DNA from: Datnioides undecimradiatus
Taxonomy: Eukaryota; Chordata; Actinopteri; Lobotiformes; Datnioididae
Assembly (NCBI GenBank): GCA_008933995.1
Contig: WARS01000046.1
Location: forward strand, 8,756,526-8,820,525
Reading direction: 5' to 3'
Length of the DNA stretch: 64,000 nucleotides
Position 1 is the stretch's first letter; each line of letters starts with the position of its first letter. Under the pieces are notes generated by a model. It was not told the origin of the DNA. It ran no database searches and was given only the letters and a program-made list of their open reading frames with translations. Below, piece after piece: positions 12,791 to 47,439 of the stretch. A program made the position numbers and the translations under genes.

Positions 12791-12955
12791 TGCTTCCCTC
12801 TTGGCTCGCGCATTAAGAGAGCAAGTAAGTCAAAAAAAGCCACAGAAGCAAAACCTCCTGTGATTGGCTGTAAATGCAGAAGTAGTACGAGAGGCCAATA
12901 GGAGTGGTCGACCATGCAGCGTCGGCAACGGCTGGTCAACCAATTGCGTTTGTCG
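12781..12955. promoter_or_regulatory. Bidirectional promoter between mtfr2 and armc1l
   Basis: About 170 bp separate the inferred first exons of two divergent genes. There are three CCAAT boxes: ATTGG at 12863-12867, CCAAT at 12895-12899 and CCAAT at 12940-12944. Their spacing of about 32-45 bp is typical of NF-Y-driven, TATA-less promoters. On the mtfr2 side, CTTGAA (minus strand, 12786-12781) matches a known variant of the cell-cycle CHR element, with a CG-rich TCGCGC motif near 12806. The CHR and E2F readings are inference; the CCAAT boxes are seen directly. Confidence 0.65.
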
Positions 12956-13007
12956 AAAACTGGGCACCGAATTTGTATTTTTGGACACGAGCTGTTTCTC
13001 TTTCAGG
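12956..13007 (+). other. armc1l: Non-coding first exon of armc1l (5' UTR)
   Basis: A good donor (AGG then GTAAGA) ends this stretch at 13007/13008. The coding exon starts at 13475, after an intron whose 3' end shows TTGCAG/TTTCAG acceptors at 13443-13453. The exact transcription start is not visible. Confidence 0.55.
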
Positions 13008-13474
13008 GTAAGAAAACATCGCAAAATTTAATTTCACTTAACATTTATCGCACATTCAGGGCTTTGTCTCATTGATGGCTATATCAATTCACAGTTTATG
13101 TTCAAAAGATACAACGAAAAAATATATATGTATTTTAAATTGGCCAGTTTCTCCGCATTTCAAAAGTAGCTAGCTTCTTTAGCTAACTAGCTGTAACGTT
13201 AACGCTCGCGCAGTCACTTGACGAGGCAACTTGACCTTTCACGTTTATAAAGCAGTCTCGTTCCTAAAGGTTCCTTGCTCAAAATTACACCACCACTACT
13301 TAAAATCATCCACTTATACGTAAGCAGCATTTCCTTGGTAGTGAATTAGTTCCAGCCGCACGTGTTGATTAACGATTGGCTTGATGTAAACCCTAGATCA
13401 ATCAAAGTAACGTTACGTTTTAGATAAAAATAACGTTACCGTTTGCAGTTTCAGGTCTGGTCACGTTAACGAAG

Positions 13475-15429
13475 ATGATGGATGCACTGTCCGTGGTCAG
13501 TCAGCTGCGGGACCTGGCCTCTGAGCCACAGAACCGAGCGGTGATAGTCCAGGACCAGGGCTGTCTCCCCGGGCTTGTTCTCTTCCTGGACCACCAGAAT
13601 CCAGACGTGCTACTTGCAACCCTTCAGGTGAGTGAAAGAGATAGGATCTTCTTATGTGCGGTATAAACAACTGAATTCCACTTACGTTTCTATTTATAGT
13701 AGATTTTATGTTATAGCTTAATATGTATCTCGACTGTTGAGACAGAAACATTTATTTATTTTTGACAAAGTATAAGTTACTATAATTTGGCATGTTTATG
13801 TTCATGAAGGAATTAATTATTTCGAATCCTTGTATCAAAGTGCTGATTGGAAGCTGCTGCATTTGAGAAACTGCTTTTAATCTGCTGGATTTGGTTTCAG
13901 TTCATGTATTCAGTGTGTAAACATTGATTCACGCACCTTCTTTAAATAAATTAAAACCTATGGCTGCTCAGAAAATAATAAGGTTAGTTACTAATTTGCC
14001 TGGGTGAACCTGTTAGCATAAATGAAATGATCTTATGCCTTAGACCCTGCGCTACCTAGCCGAGTTGTCACCCAATATCCCCACCATGAAGAATGAACTG
14101 GGCATGATGGTGAGCTTGGAGAACCTAATTGGCAGGTGAGTGGGAGGAGTTCTCTTTACACTTTCTTAACCTATCTTGGTGACTCTTGCATGTTGTTGTG
14201 CACTCATTTGTCTATTGATTATCGTCCTTGCATCTTTATATGATTGTACACGTTAACTATGCTACTACTGATGCTTGTTTGAACACTCACCTGCATTAGT
14301 CACATTTCCCATTTCTTCTCTTATATATTGAGTATTTCAAGTCATGGCTAAGGTACATTGGTAGTTTAACATTAGCAGTGAATTGAAAAACTTAATAGTT
14401 TTTAGTTTATACCATGTAATGGTATGGGTTCATATGATATTATCTTCATACAGGGATGGCCTGTCTGTTGACATCACAGCCTTGGCTAAGGAAGTGTTTG
14501 ACATTCTGAGTGCACCTGCTAATCCTGTACCACGCACACCTGAGAGGCATAGGAGAAAGAAATCCCAGTTTTTCATCAACTCCTCCAACAAGAAGGCCAA
14601 ATCTGTCACTCTGCACATTCAGGGGCTGGACAGTACTGTGAGTATGCTGACTCTCTTTCACAAACCCACCTCTTCATGATAGTACCCACTATTATTTTTG
14701 CCAGCCAGGGAATTAATACGGTCTCTCTAATGTATCAAGGACCAGCGAGGCCTGTGTGAGGAGGCTCTCCTCAAGGTTAGAGGAGTGATCAGCTTCACCT
14801 TTCAGATGGCTTCCAAGAGATGCACTGTCCGCATCCGTTCAGACTTGCCCACTGAGGTAAACATTATTAATGTGTGCTTAAGTAACAGGTGACGTGTTAG
14901 TATACTGGTTTGAACCCTCAAATTATATTCAACATATCTATTTTTGCTTTTGTCGAAGCCACCGATATACACAAGGTAGAGAAACCTAAAGCAAGAAAAC
15001 AGTAGATCTGATCCCTGTTCTGTTTATTAATTCCAGTCACCTCCTTCTGTGATGTTTCTTAATTTGCAGAGTCTGGCATCAGCCATCGCTGCCACAAAGG
15101 TGTTGTCAGCACAACAGGTGGTGAAGAATGAGGCTGGCGAAGAGGTGAGTGGTTTTCATAGAGCACAAATTTCAATTTCAATTTGAATTCACGTTGATCT
15201 CTTAACTTTTCTTCTCTCAACACGATTTCCTCAGGTTTTTATCCCATTGAACTCAACTGGAGTGGAAGTGCAGCAAAACTCAGCTATACCAGACTACCTC
15301 CCTGAGGAGGAGGAGAGCCCAGAGAAGGAGGTCAACCGAGCAATTTCCCGTACCACAGCAAAGGAAGATTCTAGTGGGAGCTGGCTCAACACCGCCGCCA
15401 GCTTCCTCACCAAAACATTCTACTGGTAA
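13475..15429 (+). CDS. armc1l: Armadillo repeat-containing protein 1-like, 271 aa
   Basis: Coding exons: 13475-13627, 14044-14135, 14454-14637, 14740-14856, 15070-15144 and 15235-15429; total 816 nt with all phases joining. The protein closely follows ARMC1. An N-terminal armadillo region carries [13 protein letters not shown] and [11 protein letters not shown] (residues about 3-33), [11 protein letters not shown] and [26 protein letters not shown] block leads to the C-terminal HMA-like fold ([20 protein letters not shown] ... VRIRSDL), and the ending is [20 protein letters not shown]1 (282 aa in human) is a cytosolic/mitochondrial protein linked to mitochondrial distribution. Identity is clear but not as high as expected for a true ARMC1 orthologue, and the neighbours are MTFR2 and MAP7 rather than MTFR1 and PDE7A, so I call the fish duplicate armc1l. 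Start choice: MM at 13475; the second ATG follows directly. It is divergent from mtfr2 and convergent with map7. Confidence 0.92.
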
Positions 15430-15930
15430 AAAGGTTGCAGTTTGATTCCCTGAGACCCAGTGACATTAAGTTGTGGTAAAAGAATGTTTCCTTCCTGCTT
15501 TGTTTGTTACTGGGGAAGACATTACTGAGTGTTAGCACACTACAGGCCACCATACTGGTGTGTCTGGCCTGAACTTCACCAACTTGTCATCAATTCTTGT
15601 GAAAAAATACAAATATCAATATCATGTGCTAAAGCACTTATCATTTTACCTCTGTTGTGCTTACTTTGTTGAATGGTGGCACAAACACTTGAAAATTATC
15701 TTTCATCTTTGGATGAATATTGAGTTTTTCTATCAAATATTCTTGTTAAATGTAAATATTTTCTGTTGGATTTTCCAGACTGTTCACTTTCTCTCTATAT
15801 GTAAAAAGGCTTGTAGGATTTGTGGCTTCTTTTCTTTTCAGTTGAAAAATATTTTTCTGAGTGTCGTCCTGTTTGTAAGTAGTTGTATTGGTTCATGCAA
15901 AAATAAACTGAGACAAAACTACATGTATTT
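15430..15930 (+). other. armc1l: 3' UTR of armc1l with poly(A) signal
   Basis: AT-rich sequence follows the stop codon. A canonical AATAAA at 15902-15907 sits about 475 nt downstream of it. A long open frame in this stretch (15560-15970) is AT-rich, lacks family resemblance and is treated as chance. Confidence 0.7.
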
Positions 15931-16019
15931 GATAAGTATTGTGAATGTTTTTCTTCCTATTATTTATTAGTATTTTGTATGTTGAATCAAAAAAGGACAA
16001 ATAACATATCAGTAAGTAG

Positions 16020-17497
16020 GTAATCAATTCAAAAAGTTTTATTTACTTGCCAAACAATACGGCTGCTACCGTTGTACAGTGATTTCAGTTTTACCATTCA
16101 AAGATCTCTTCGGCACAGCGCCTCCTCTAAAGTAAAGGGCTTGTTAATTTTCAAAGCCTTGTCAGTCATAGTAAAATATATTGACTTTTAAACATAGGAT
16201 ATCTACATGTCATTTATGAGTGGTTTTGCTTCTGTTAAAGCCATTTATTTGCAAGCTAAGTCAAGTTACCATGTTGATAACAGCAAGCTATGTGCTACTG
16301 GCAGAGCCCAGCACTGTATTACCAAAATAAGGGCAATCTTTCTGATGTTTCCATCTGTTGTGCTGATACAACAAGATTATGTGTGCAAAGGATTCAGAAC
16401 TGAATGCCGAGAAAGCAGCATGTTGAGAGTAAAGTGAAAAAGACGGAGCAACACGGATGTGTTATGTTAGGGTTCCATTGTTTTATATGAATCCCTCTTT
16501 TGTCTTTGTCATGAAAAAGCTGTATGAAGGACCATTAGCTTGACATTATAGCACAAATATGATGATATAAGACAAACTGACAACCAGAATCCTTCAGACT
16601 GTTAACACAAATCAAAAAAGGAGCCCTTGGAGATTTTGGGCTTGTGGCCAGAATGCTAAAGCGCATTGTGGGAATGCATATCTTCATTTCAGTAAGAATG
16701 AGAATGGTCAAGTCACCTCATTCATGCTACAATGCTGTAAGGCAAAGGAACATCAAAAATTAGCAGCATTTCTTCTTAAATCCTTCATCAAATAGATCAA
16801 ATGAATCAGATTATTTCATAATTTAACAACACCCCAGTAAAGTTTTAAATCCATGTTGCACTTTGGCCAGAACAAAGGTTACCCACCAACACAAGGTGGC
16901 TAAGCTAAAGTGGAGGAAGCAGTACTGATGGGGTAAACAAATGAGAAGAAGGGACTTAACATCAAAGCAGATACTTTTTCCTCAGGTTTAACAGAAAGCA
17001 AAGACAGAATGAGGACAAAAAACCAAAATCACATTTTTCTGTACAGCAATTAAATAAAACTAAACAAAAATCAGTAATTTACACCCTAATTCTCAGCTGT
17101 CTCATTTAACAACTTAAACATCATGATTCTCCAGTACCCCGGCCTCGCCCCAATAATAACCTCTAGTGTGAAACACTGTAGACACGGCAAAAACATATTA
17201 CATGACAACATTTTTCTGGAGTCTTAATACAACTTCATGCACTGATGTCACTCCTACACCACAACATCTCTGTAACATTTCAATAGAAATGTTGACACGT
17301 AAGAATTATGAGGTTCTAGTTAATAACTGAAATGAAACCTTGTAATTCAGAGCCTGTTGTGCGAGTTCCAGTTATAACATCACTGATTTTGTCAGTCTGA
17401 TTACAGTGTGTCCTACATCAACAGAAAACACTCTTCAAGTATTATGGCTGAAAATTTACACCTGATCTCATCAGTTTACATTATTATTAGTCTCTCA

Positions 17498-17551
<54 letters not shown>

Positions 17552-17944
17552 ACATCACAAGAGAGTTACAAGATGGAATAGTCTTTCAATGCCCTCCTGT
17601 GATTACAGGACATTTGCTTCAGAAGGAGGGGTCGTTGGGGCTGTACACAGAACATGATGAGAGTGTAATCATGGTCAGGGACAGAGGCAGATCTGTTCCC
17701 CAGAGAGTCTGTTAAGGGACAAGTAACTTGTCTCTGGAGATGATTTAAGGGAGATCTTTGGAGACACCATCTTTGGGAAGTGGCTGCGGTGCTCTTCTGT
17801 TGTGGGACGGCGATGAAGTAAACCTCTTGGCTGTGATGCTCTGAGTCCTTCCTTTGATTCACTTCAGCAGCTCTGCGTTTCCTCTCTCTGACCGTCTCTT
17901 TTCCTGTCTCTCTGGATGTGGAATCATCTCGGTCTAACAGGGCA
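16020..17944 (-). other. map7: 3' UTR of map7 with poly(A) signal
   Basis: The map7 stop is at 17947-17945. The minus-strand AATAAA (TTTATT on plus) at 16038-16043 would end a UTR of about 1.9 kb. Only about 100 bp then separate it from the armc1l poly(A) site on the opposite strand. The UTR contains a (CA)n microsatellite at 17504-17551. Confidence 0.6.
17504..17551. repeat. (CA)n microsatellite in map7 3' UTR
   Basis: About 24 uninterrupted CA units. They are transcribed as (GU)n in the map7 3' UTR. Confidence 0.9.
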
Positions 17945-39655
<21,711 letters not shown>

Positions 39656-40236
39656 TTCTCCTGACGTCAGCTGAGAGGGATCAACGGCAGGAACCCGAGA
39701 GAGCTGCATGAGTGATCCCGAGACAGGCCCGGCACCCTCCCACGGACAGGTGGGGGACGACATGGGCAAATACCCACATCCAAAAAGTACAAAAACACAA
39801 CAGGAGAAAGTTTAAAATTCACTCACTAGGTGCAGAGTAACCTTCTTTCACAGTTGTCACAGGTAGTCATTTAAACACTGGCTTCAATTTTACCTCTAAT
39901 ACGCCATAGCTGTCAGTCTCAAGTATTCGTGGTCTGGCTTAGCGTTGGATAATCTCTAAATAACAATTTGGTGACGCTTGAAGATAAAACCCTGGTTGGT
40001 AAGTATGAGATGGGACAAGGTGTGCAAGTGAAACTATGAGGTCTCAGGTGTGTCTGAGTATAATGCTGACATCTACTGGCAAACAGGGTGTATCTGTATC
40101 AATATAGGGAAATCATTGTGTTGTGGGTGCAAGTGTAGTATTAAACTGTACCATTATATTTCATTTGTGCCGGAAGGAGAATCGCTTCACTGTACACGAA
40201 GTTAAGGATGACATCATCAAGTACCTCAAACATATG

Positions 40237-40385
40237 ACCAGAGGGGGAAGAAGTGTTTAAGTAAAAGTAGCAACACCACAGCATAGAAATACTTTTGGTA
40301 AAACCTTTACATTCTAAATGTTAAGTAAAAGTAAAACGCCACTTAATGTGACAGAGTAAAAGTACTCATCATGCAGAATTCCCCC
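40237..40385. mobile_element. Teleost interspersed repeat fragment (AAGTAAAAGTA family)
   Basis: Repeated AAGTAAAAGTA motifs (about 40259, 40324 and 40357) are followed by CTCATCATGCAGAATTCCCC. This word order matches an interspersed element I recall as common in teleost genomes. It is non-coding; the family name is not given because I cannot search. Confidence 0.5.
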
Positions 40386-43300
40386 TTTCCAGAATAATGA
40401 GTAGGCTGTTGTGTTTTAAGATCACAAGCTGATGCATTATATTGTTATGACCTTGCCAAGAGAAAGCACAGATACAACATTAAATTAGTAACATGAAATT
40501 GAGACTCCTCTCTTCCCAACTCACAAGAAAGACCAGGAATAAAGAGGTTGAAGTTGTTCTGCAATTTACTGAAAACACATTCCTCCAAGAAAAAACTCTG
40601 CTTGCAGTCTTGCTGGAAGTGGAGAGAAAGGAAAGACTGCAGAAACTGAAGAAAGCCAGGAGGAGAGATAATATGAATGGTATTAAAGAAATAATTCAGA
40701 ACAACACAAAAGTCCATTAAATATGGTTAACAGAAACACATTCATTCACAACATTGCACTTTTCCTACCATGATCTATCAAAACAACACAAGGCACAATT
40801 ATAACAGTGTGAATGGTCCCCACCTACCAGGAGCAACAAAGAGGATAAGATTGAAGGAGCTGTCAGTCAAACCCAGTGTAATGGGCAACATAAGTGAAAA
40901 CACCTGTGTGGGCTGACTATAGGCATCTTAACCACTCTCATTCATTGTCTCATTTCCCACTTAAAAGATAGAGACACACGGATGATTGTCATGCTTTTAA
41001 ACGTCATCTGCTTAGCGGATCTCTCATAACCCCAAAGTCATAACTGTACTGTGAAAATCATGCATCTTCCAGAAAAAAAAAAGGAGCACCCATTCCTTCA
41101 GTTTGTATGAAAAAAATCACAATCACTGAATTAGGAGACATGGTTTTCACTGAGGGGCAACCAGAGAACTAATTTACAGTAACAGCAAGTCTTGACCTGT
41201 CAACCCAAAAATCACAAATTGCTCATGTTGAATATATTTCTGTGGTCTCATCTGACCAGCAGAGGGAGCCATTTGTCCACATTAATCATATTTGATTCAT
41301 CAAACTACACTCTATCCCTTTATGTGTGTTCAATACCTTTCTCATTTGGTTTCATTGATACATCGATACCATGTATAAAACACCATTGTCTGCTAATTGC
41401 AGACCCATTGAAAATAAATGACGTGTTGTTTAATACCCAGAATTTTTATATATGAATAACAGTTGCAGGGATGTATCCATTAGGTCACATTACCACACAT
41501 TTCTCAATTTGCTGAACACCAAAATCTGGTGTTTGCCTAAAATGTCAGTTAATAACACAGCACATAGAAATAAAGGGTGTTTCACCTCACAGTTACCCTT
41601 TAACAAAGAGGCGATTTAATTAGACAAAAAGAGACATGAGACAAAAATCAAACAGACCACTGTTATTCCAACTAACCCAGTGATATTTGAGCAAGGATTT
41701 GCTGTTCCTGGCTGAATGTATGCTAATCTCCGCTCATATCGTTGCTATTCGCCAGACTGTGCAGGCTTACCTCCCCCCCGGACCCCCAAGTAAAGTGGCT
41801 ACTGATTGGCGCACTGCAAACTGCAGCCATGGCAACCAGCTGTTTGGCAATTCCTCTGATGGAGGAGGTGGGAGGAGAATTTGGCCTGTAGGTATGTACC
41901 CCTAGACTCACACACTGACAGACAGACAAACACACACTTCTGGGCATCTCTGTTGTGTCTGACATGGTCAAAGATGCTGCTTCCAAACACTCTTCTTGTT
42001 TGAGGTTTAACCTGAGCCCCTCAACCCCCTACCTAGTTTTCAGACAACCCCCCTCACCCCCCCATACAAAGCCACCCCCTGCTTTTCCTCTTCAGTGTTT
42101 AGTGTCTGTTTTTCATTTCTGCCATTAAGCCGTGAAGGTTACTCATGAGGTACAGGGTTAAGTCAATAGGTGGTGGTTAAAGCCTGGGGTGACATTGAGG
42201 GTCATATGTGTGTGACTGTGTTCACATGTGCATGATGAAAGCTTCTGCGAACTGTCTGTAATTGGTTCCCAAGGGAGAGCAATCTTGAGATTCTTCCTAC
42301 ACAGGAATAAATCCTCACCATGAGAAGAATATACACACTGAGTCATTGTGTGGTGTAGAGTATTTACCTGCTGGGTCTGTGAGGGAAGACAGAGTTTGAC
42401 CTGAATGTGTGGGAATGGATGTCAGACATTTCCACTTTGGGGTGGCTATGCTTTGATTAACACATGGAAGATCAGCAGAGGCTGGGGGTGGGCTGCTCAG
42501 GAATAAGGAGATCGAGGAACTGATTTTGAGGACAAGCAGCCTCTTTGCTCTACGCTGATTTATTTGGATTAATTTGTGTGTTTACATGTCTGTGCGTGTA
42601 CTTACACACTCAGACCAGGAACCATCAGGGTTGAGGTCAGATAGGTTTCTAGATTAAGTCGACTGGTTTAACAAGCAGGATCAGCCATCCAGGGACAAAC
42701 TGTATCATTTTATATCTGTGGCACTAAAGCCCCTTAAAACTTGGTTTCAGGTCTCACAGTAAGTCGTTCTGTTGTGAATTACTTTCTATTATTATTTGAG
42801 AAATATTTTAAAATAATCCCAAATCCTGTCTGTTTTTTCCCACTCACTTTTAACCAGCGTGAGGTGCAGACAAAAGTACAATAATGCAAATCTCTAATAT
42901 GAAATAACCAAACTACTTCTGGTTTTGGCACATGTTGGACCACATCTCTCATAGACAGAAACTGATTGAAAATATATGTTTTGGGGACCTTTAAAGTGAC
43001 AAGAGAGACATTTTTAATTGTGTAAATTAGAGAAAATATGTAATATGTAATATCGGCAAAATAATTTACGGTATTGCCAACCTTCTAAATTAAACAGAAA
43101 AAGCTGGAATTCATAGCAGCGCATCTACTTTCCATTTGTATTTGCATTCTGTGCCACGTCATGCCACTCACATGATCTGCAATGCCCCTGTAATTGCAAT
43201 TTTCCTGACAGCAATTGAAAGCAGCATAGCAGCTAATTGCGTTTTGCTGAAGTGTTAAAAAATCTAGGAGATAATGAGGTAAACAATGCACAGGCTGCAA

Positions 43301-46300
43301 AAAAAAAAAAAAAAAAAATCATTTCAAAGCAGCTTGCAGAGACATGCCACCGTGTTAACGATAGTAACACATTGCCACCTCCAAAACACTCATCTCATCA
43401 AATAAGCAGATGTCGGCGTAGTGGTGATATCACTTTAGCTATGGCTATTCACAGCTTAGACTCCCATAATCTTCTCCTTGCATATAGGGCTTCACAAAAC
43501 AAGAATGTGCCTGATTTTTCATTCATACATTCAGATTTGCAGATGTTCTCATGATGGTGAAATTACACACACTCGGGCAATTAATAATGAAGAACATTGC
43601 TATTCAGGTTTAACTGCAGCTGTCATTTAGCAACCCACGTAGTGTAATGGTCCTGCCTTTTCCAAGTCGAGAATAAAGCAGATGATTAACTGCCAATTTG
43701 TTACTGCCATGATTGCACCACACAGTGCAGTATAACCTGTTACCTGGATTTGTTTTTCATCACTGTTCAGTTATCTTATCACTTTTCCTTTAATAGGGCT
43801 GTTTTTCTCTGTAGCTACCTCTGTCTCCGTCGCCCCGTCTCTTTGTCCTCATGTTACCTCTTAAGCAGCAGACAGACAGGACCATCTCTCCATAGCAACA
43901 CATCACACGATTCCAGTTTGTCTCGCCTCACTGTCCTTTTTCATGATTGTATTTATAAAACAAAGGAATCCCATTTTTTTTATAATAAGAAAATTAGGTC
44001 ACTTTATGTCAGACCTTTGATGAACTTTGATGTACGAATCATATAAGACCATATCTTAAACTATTCTTGTATCTACAACCAGTTATGTTGTTGTTTGCAC
44101 ATGTGTAAGGGAGCTAAGCATGTCTCTGCTGTTCTGGTAGCATAATGATAATGGCCTCTTTAATTATATCTGTCTCTACATAATTCACTAGAAACAGATG
44201 GCATAATGGAGAATGATCTGAACTCACCCCCTGCAGATAGACAGATCCCCTACCAGGACTCCCCCCATGTTGTCTAAATAGACTTGCCCTGCCTTGAACA
44301 CACACATACACACACAGAGCTGCACACTGTTTGCTATATCTAGGTATGAGGGTATGAGATCCGTTACAGCTGACCAGTCTTACCCCTCTGGGTACGCGCA
44401 GAAAGGGCCAATCGCAACAAAGAAAACAAACCTCAAAAACAGTTTAGTTCATACACAAACAGGCCAGCAGACATATGGCTATGTGACCCAAGTAAATAGT
44501 GCTTTTAATTCTAAATCCCTGCAATTAATCCCTGTGGTGGTTGCAGTGGTATTGTCTACACAGTGTTCATAACAGCAGTGTTTACCGTCTGAAATCCGGG
44601 CATTTATTGTGCTGGGCAGGCCGAGGGCATTGCTAAGCTCTAGTGCTGGATATTGTGTACTCCCCATCTGCTTTAATAATTTGAGATAAGTGAGATAATA
44701 ACTGAAAATACACTGATGAGCACTAATGGCATCTATAATATCTAATGTTTGATCTAATAAAAAATTTTAATTAGTACACTTAGTTCACAACATGGTATCA
44801 TTGGGGGAATATATCCTAATACATATACTTAAATTCAAGAAAAACTTTGAGGTATTTGTATTTTATTTGACTTTAATTAAACTATTTTACAGTTCTACTT
44901 CTTCTTGTGCGTTGCTGCATCAGTATTGCAAATGTAATATATCAGTCAGAGAGGCAACTTTTCTTCAGAACTTTTATTTTCATCATTCATGCTAGTGCTT
45001 TAATACTGGTAAAGTCAAGTGGATTTTTCATTTTTTTTACATTGTTGCACTCTAATTATGCCTAAGAAAAAGATCTGATTAGTTCTGCCACTGCACACTT
45101 CTCTGTCCATACCTTCTTTCTTTTCCTACTCATCATGTACTACTAGCACTGAACTTTGGATCTTGCATCTGTGGACCTCACTAAAACTGCTGCAGACTGC
45201 TGCTCTAAAGCAGTCCCGGCATATTCAGCCAACTCTATTATGTGTGTTCGCCTCTTGCTGTAGTTGTAGTAGTAGTAGTAATAGTAGTAATGGGAATGGT
45301 CAATGTTGGCACCAAGGTCTGTGTGATGTTGTACACTCCTACATCTTTTTATGCTTGAGGAGCAAGAGTTGTAACATTTATGTCTGCAGCGCTGGAAAAT
45401 TGAATGGGCTCAGTGTAGTGAAATTAAAGGGATTCCCCATGAGATGCACTGCAGTTTTTGCCACACACGCACATAATGTTGTGCAAGTGGAACATGTGCA
45501 TGTTATGTAGTATTTATAGAGTCAAGAAAGGAGGTCGTTCAAAGGGATTTGGTTGCACTTAAAGTTAAGGCAGAATAAAATATTCAGCAAGTTTTCAAGA
45601 CACAGACCTTTGCTGGAAATTACTTCAATTGTGGTAACTTTTCACTAATGTTCCTGACACAATAGATTACTTGCAGTTTAAGAAAGAGACAGACCATGTC
45701 CTCCTTTCCCAAAGTGCAGCAGGTCTGGTGTGCAGGTTGCATACAGCTCTGTGTTATGGAGGTGACAGAAGAAAACATCACCCCCTCTTCTCCACCACCC
45801 TGTCTGGGTAATAAGTGACGCTGTATGGCTGAATTGCCTGTCATGTGAATGAATGAGCAGGCTACAACAGCGTGACATGTCGTCCCAGCATTTGTCTGAT
45901 GCTGCAGTTAGGTTCCACAGCAGTGGAGATGAGATGGGATCCATCTCCCAGCTGAAAGGGAACCAGTGGGGGGAGACTGCTGCTGGTGTCACCTTATCTC
46001 TCATCTCTCTCTCTTTACCACCCTGGTGATTTACAGTATCTGTCTGTCTTTTTCTACTCTCAATGTGTTCCCCCTCACTGTCTCTCCATCCCTCTGAAGT
46101 ATTGGCATGATAGATTGCTGCATTCACATGGGAGTGGGGGGAGAAACAGTGGAGTAGAATAAGAGAGTAAGGAGGGGTGGGCAGGAACGTATAGGATCAA
46201 GGGAGAGAATGGCAAAATGAAGAGGGGGATGGGAAGCCATTAAATCTACAGTAGGGTCGCTGAGCTGTACTGGGAGATATGATGTATTATATACTGTTTT

Positions 46301-46910
46301 CATGAAAATTTGCAGTCTCTTCCACTGCATATCAACACTATGCAATACACAATATTAAAATGACTCTCTTCGCTCTTGCCTCTTGTCTCATTTAATTTCA
46401 TACATTCATATATTTTTTCCCCTCTGTCAAACGGCTGTCTTCATTCACATCATTTTTAATATTGTGAAAACACCATGACCAACAGCGAGTCATGGACAGT
46501 GCTGGTGTGAGACTTGCTGGTGTGTAGCCAGCTGACTGAGCTGGCATGCTTGCTGGGGGGGGGGGCTCCCGTCTTTAACCATTCTCCTCACATTCACCTT
46601 GCAGTCCCAATTATTCAAGGCAGCGTGCGCGAGCGCTCCCTGCCAGCCAGCCAGCCAGCCCCAGCTGTGAAAAGTGGGTCATGGAATTTAAAGGCACACG
46701 CAGCCTTATTGCACCGCACAGTAGCACTGGCACCGCTTTGGCTTGCCATTCCTTCCAACACGCAGAAGCAGCAGCAGTCTGTGTGTGTGCAATTCTGTCT
46801 CCTGCAGTGAAATCCACAAGGCTGTTTGAGAATGTGTGTCAGTGAATCAGAAGACATTCATTACCATGTTCTGTGCAGGAATAAAAGCTGTGGCACGTTC
46901 ACAGAGCATG

Positions 46911-46945
46911 TCTCTCTCTCTCTGTCTCTCTCTCTCTGTCTGTCT
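46911..46945. repeat. (TC)n tract
   Basis: An imperfect TCTC/TCTG run of about 35 bases in the intergenic region. Confidence 0.8.
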
Positions 46946-47439
46946 CCTCTGTAAACTGGCCTATATTCTTCTACATGACTTCTCTATTTCCCTGGAAATA
47001 AAAATATAGCTTTGATCTGCAGTGAGGTTGACTTGTTCCCTCACAGATCAATGATCACATTACTTTAAGTTTTGTTGTGGTTATTCTTTCATAGTGTCCT
47101 AACAATGGCCTTTCTAAATAACAGTCTTAAATCTCTCTCGGATATTGGTTAACACTTTCTACCTAGCAACAATGTACAGTAGGACAGTAGGCCAGTCCAT
47201 ATGGGGCTAGACATGCTGCAGAGAAAGGCTACTCATGCGCACATTGAACAATAATGTCATACCCTGATGAGCTCTTTACAGAATCAGACAGCGCACAGGA
47301 CTGTCCTACTAAACTACCGATGGCACATTATGTGGCATCGAGAAGGAACAACTATGATGCTCTAATGTGCCCCTTGTGCAGAAACACTAGCACGTGAAAG
47401 CACACATACCCAGGGCCACACACACACACACACACACAT

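Noticed and set aside
15560..15970. 136-codon plus-strand frame after armc1l
   Set aside because: Lies in the armc1l 3' UTR, is Phe/Leu/Cys-rich from AT bias and overlaps the AATAAA signal.
40445..40720. Lys/Glu-rich plus-strand frame and its antisense
   Set aside because: No splice sites or family match in repeat-containing intergenic sequence; treated as chance.
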